The position numbers and the translations under genes are program-made. Under the pieces are notes generated by a model that was given only the letters and a program-made list of their open reading frames with translations, did not search any database and was not told the origin of the DNA. A stretch of DNA of 32,832 nt. Source: Curtobacterium sp. VKM Ac-1376. Lineage in GTDB: Bacteria; Actinomycetota; Actinomycetes; Actinomycetales; Microbacteriaceae. The stretch covers positions 1 through 32,832 of the forward strand of contig NZ_JADKRV010000025.1 in the NCBI RefSeq assembly GCF_015351025.1. The letters are read 5' to 3'. Positions 32,277-32,832 of the stretch are shown here, in pieces; positions within the stretch are counted from its first letter, which is position 1, and every line of letters starts with the position of its first letter.

Positions 32277-32747
32277 ATGACCGACCGTCTCGCCGCCGGC
32301 GACGCCGCACCCGACTTCACGCTGCCCGACCAGGACGGCGTCGAGCGCTCGCTCGCAGCCCTCCGTGGCAAGAAGGTCATCGTGTACTTCTACCCCGCGG
32401 CCTCGACCCCCGGGTGCACCACCGAGGCCTGCGACTTCCGCGACAACATGTCCTCGCTGCAGGCCGCCGGCTACGAGGTCCTCGGCGTCTCCAAGGACGA
32501 GCAGTCGAAACTCAAGACGTTCCAGCACGAGCAGGCGCTCACCTTCCCGCTGCTGAGCGATCCCGACCTGAGCGTGCACAGGGCCTACGCCGCGTGGGGC
32601 GAGAAGAACAACTACGGGAAGATCGTGACCGGGACGATCCGCTCGACGATCGTGGTCGACGAGGACGGCACCGTGCAGCTGCCGCTCTACAACGTCAAGG
32701 CGACCGGCCACGTGGCGAGCCTGCGGAAGAAGCTCGGCCTGGTCTGA
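32277..32747 (+). CDS. bcp: Thioredoxin-dependent thiol peroxidase (peroxiredoxin, Bcp/PrxQ type)
   Basis: A 156-residue cytosolic peroxiredoxin that reduces hydrogen peroxide and organic hydroperoxides. The active-site segment is YFYPAASTPGCTTEACDFRD: the peroxidatic cysteine C47 and the resolving cysteine C52 five residues later, the PrxQ/Bcp arrangement. The supporting TPGC threonine/proline and a downstream arginine (TIRSTIVVDEDG) are present. The ATG at 32277 has AGGAGC just upstream and matches family length; an upstream in-frame ATG overlaps the tRNA-proximal promoter and is unlikely. A hairpin terminator follows. Confidence 0.93.
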   Translation: MTDRLAAGDAAPDFTLPDQDGVERSLAALRGKKVIVYFYPAASTPGCTTEACDFRDNMSSLQAAGYEVLGVSKDEQSKLKTFQHEQALTFPLLSDPDLSVHRAYAAWGEKNNYGKIVTGTIRSTIVVDEDGTVQLPLYNVKATGHVASLRKKLGLV

Positions 32748-32762
32748 GGGCCAGCCCCGGAA

Positions 32763-32806
32763 CGGACGGGAGGCGCCGTGCCAGCTGGCACCGCGCCTCC
32801 CGTCCG
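32763..32806 (+). terminator. Hairpin terminator, GGACGGGAGGC family
   Basis: A 22-bp-arm inverted repeat with a single mismatch, whose outer arms CGGACGGGAGGC/GCCTCCCGTCCG match the hairpins at 20473 and 30411. It begins 16 bases after the peroxiredoxin stop codon. Confidence 0.75.
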
Positions 32807-32832
32807 GTCGGGGCGGGTCGGGGCGGGGCGGG

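Overview
This is high-GC (about 70 percent) actinobacterial chromosomal DNA. The gene content, protein sequences, GTG/TTG starts, leaderless TANNNT promoters and GC-rich hairpins point to the family Microbacteriaceae, with Curtobacterium or a close relative as my best guess. That assignment rests on recognition, not a database search. I see no phage, insertion sequence, CRISPR array or transferred island. Genes are tightly packed and the window is mostly core metabolism.

Layout. (1) 202-4787, minus strand: serA-leuB-ilvE (serine, leucine and branched-chain amino acid synthesis) followed by a fumarylacetoacetate-hydrolase-family gene. (2) 4945-5789: two overlapping small membrane proteins. (3) 5852-7042: mannitol-1-phosphate 5-dehydrogenase. 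(4) 7253-12411: the isoleucine/valine operon ilvD-ilvB-ilvN-ilvC. (5) 12502-14866: otsA-otsB for trehalose synthesis. (6) 15070-20453: a 941-residue unknown membrane protein, a CorA-type Mg transporter, an ArsB/SLC13-type permease and a 62-residue membrane protein. (7) 20541-25156: an MscS-type channel and a glycine betaine/choline ABC importer (ATPase-permease-binding protein). (8) 25591-27511: an asparagine-permease-like transporter and a 100-residue unknown. (9) 27533-30291: a two-component system (response regulator, histidine kinase) with a PepSY-like lipoprotein. (10) 30489-32747: an SCO4848-like membrane protein, an EspR-like HTH protein, YigZ, tRNA-Lys(CTT) and a Bcp-type peroxiredoxin.

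How the parts work together. The two amino acid operons share an exact 10-base palindrome-like element (TGGTATCCCA) in their promoter regions, which suggests one regulator for serine/leucine/isoleucine/valine synthesis. Trehalose synthesis, mannitol metabolism, betaine uptake and a mechanosensitive channel form a loose osmotic-stress neighbourhood. The response regulator gene is preceded by four 11-bp tandem repeats, and related repeats precede the lipoprotein gene, so the regulator probably controls both.

The most useful non-coding observations are: the shared serA/ilvD element; the 11-bp regulator repeats; at least eight genes whose -10 hexamer lies 6-7 bases before the start codon (leaderless transcripts); a family of three intergenic hairpins sharing the arm GGACGGGAGGC; a perfect 15-bp inverted repeat around the start of the gene at 27209; and a GlnR-box-like sequence before the asparagine permease. 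I found no clearly new defence or mobile system.
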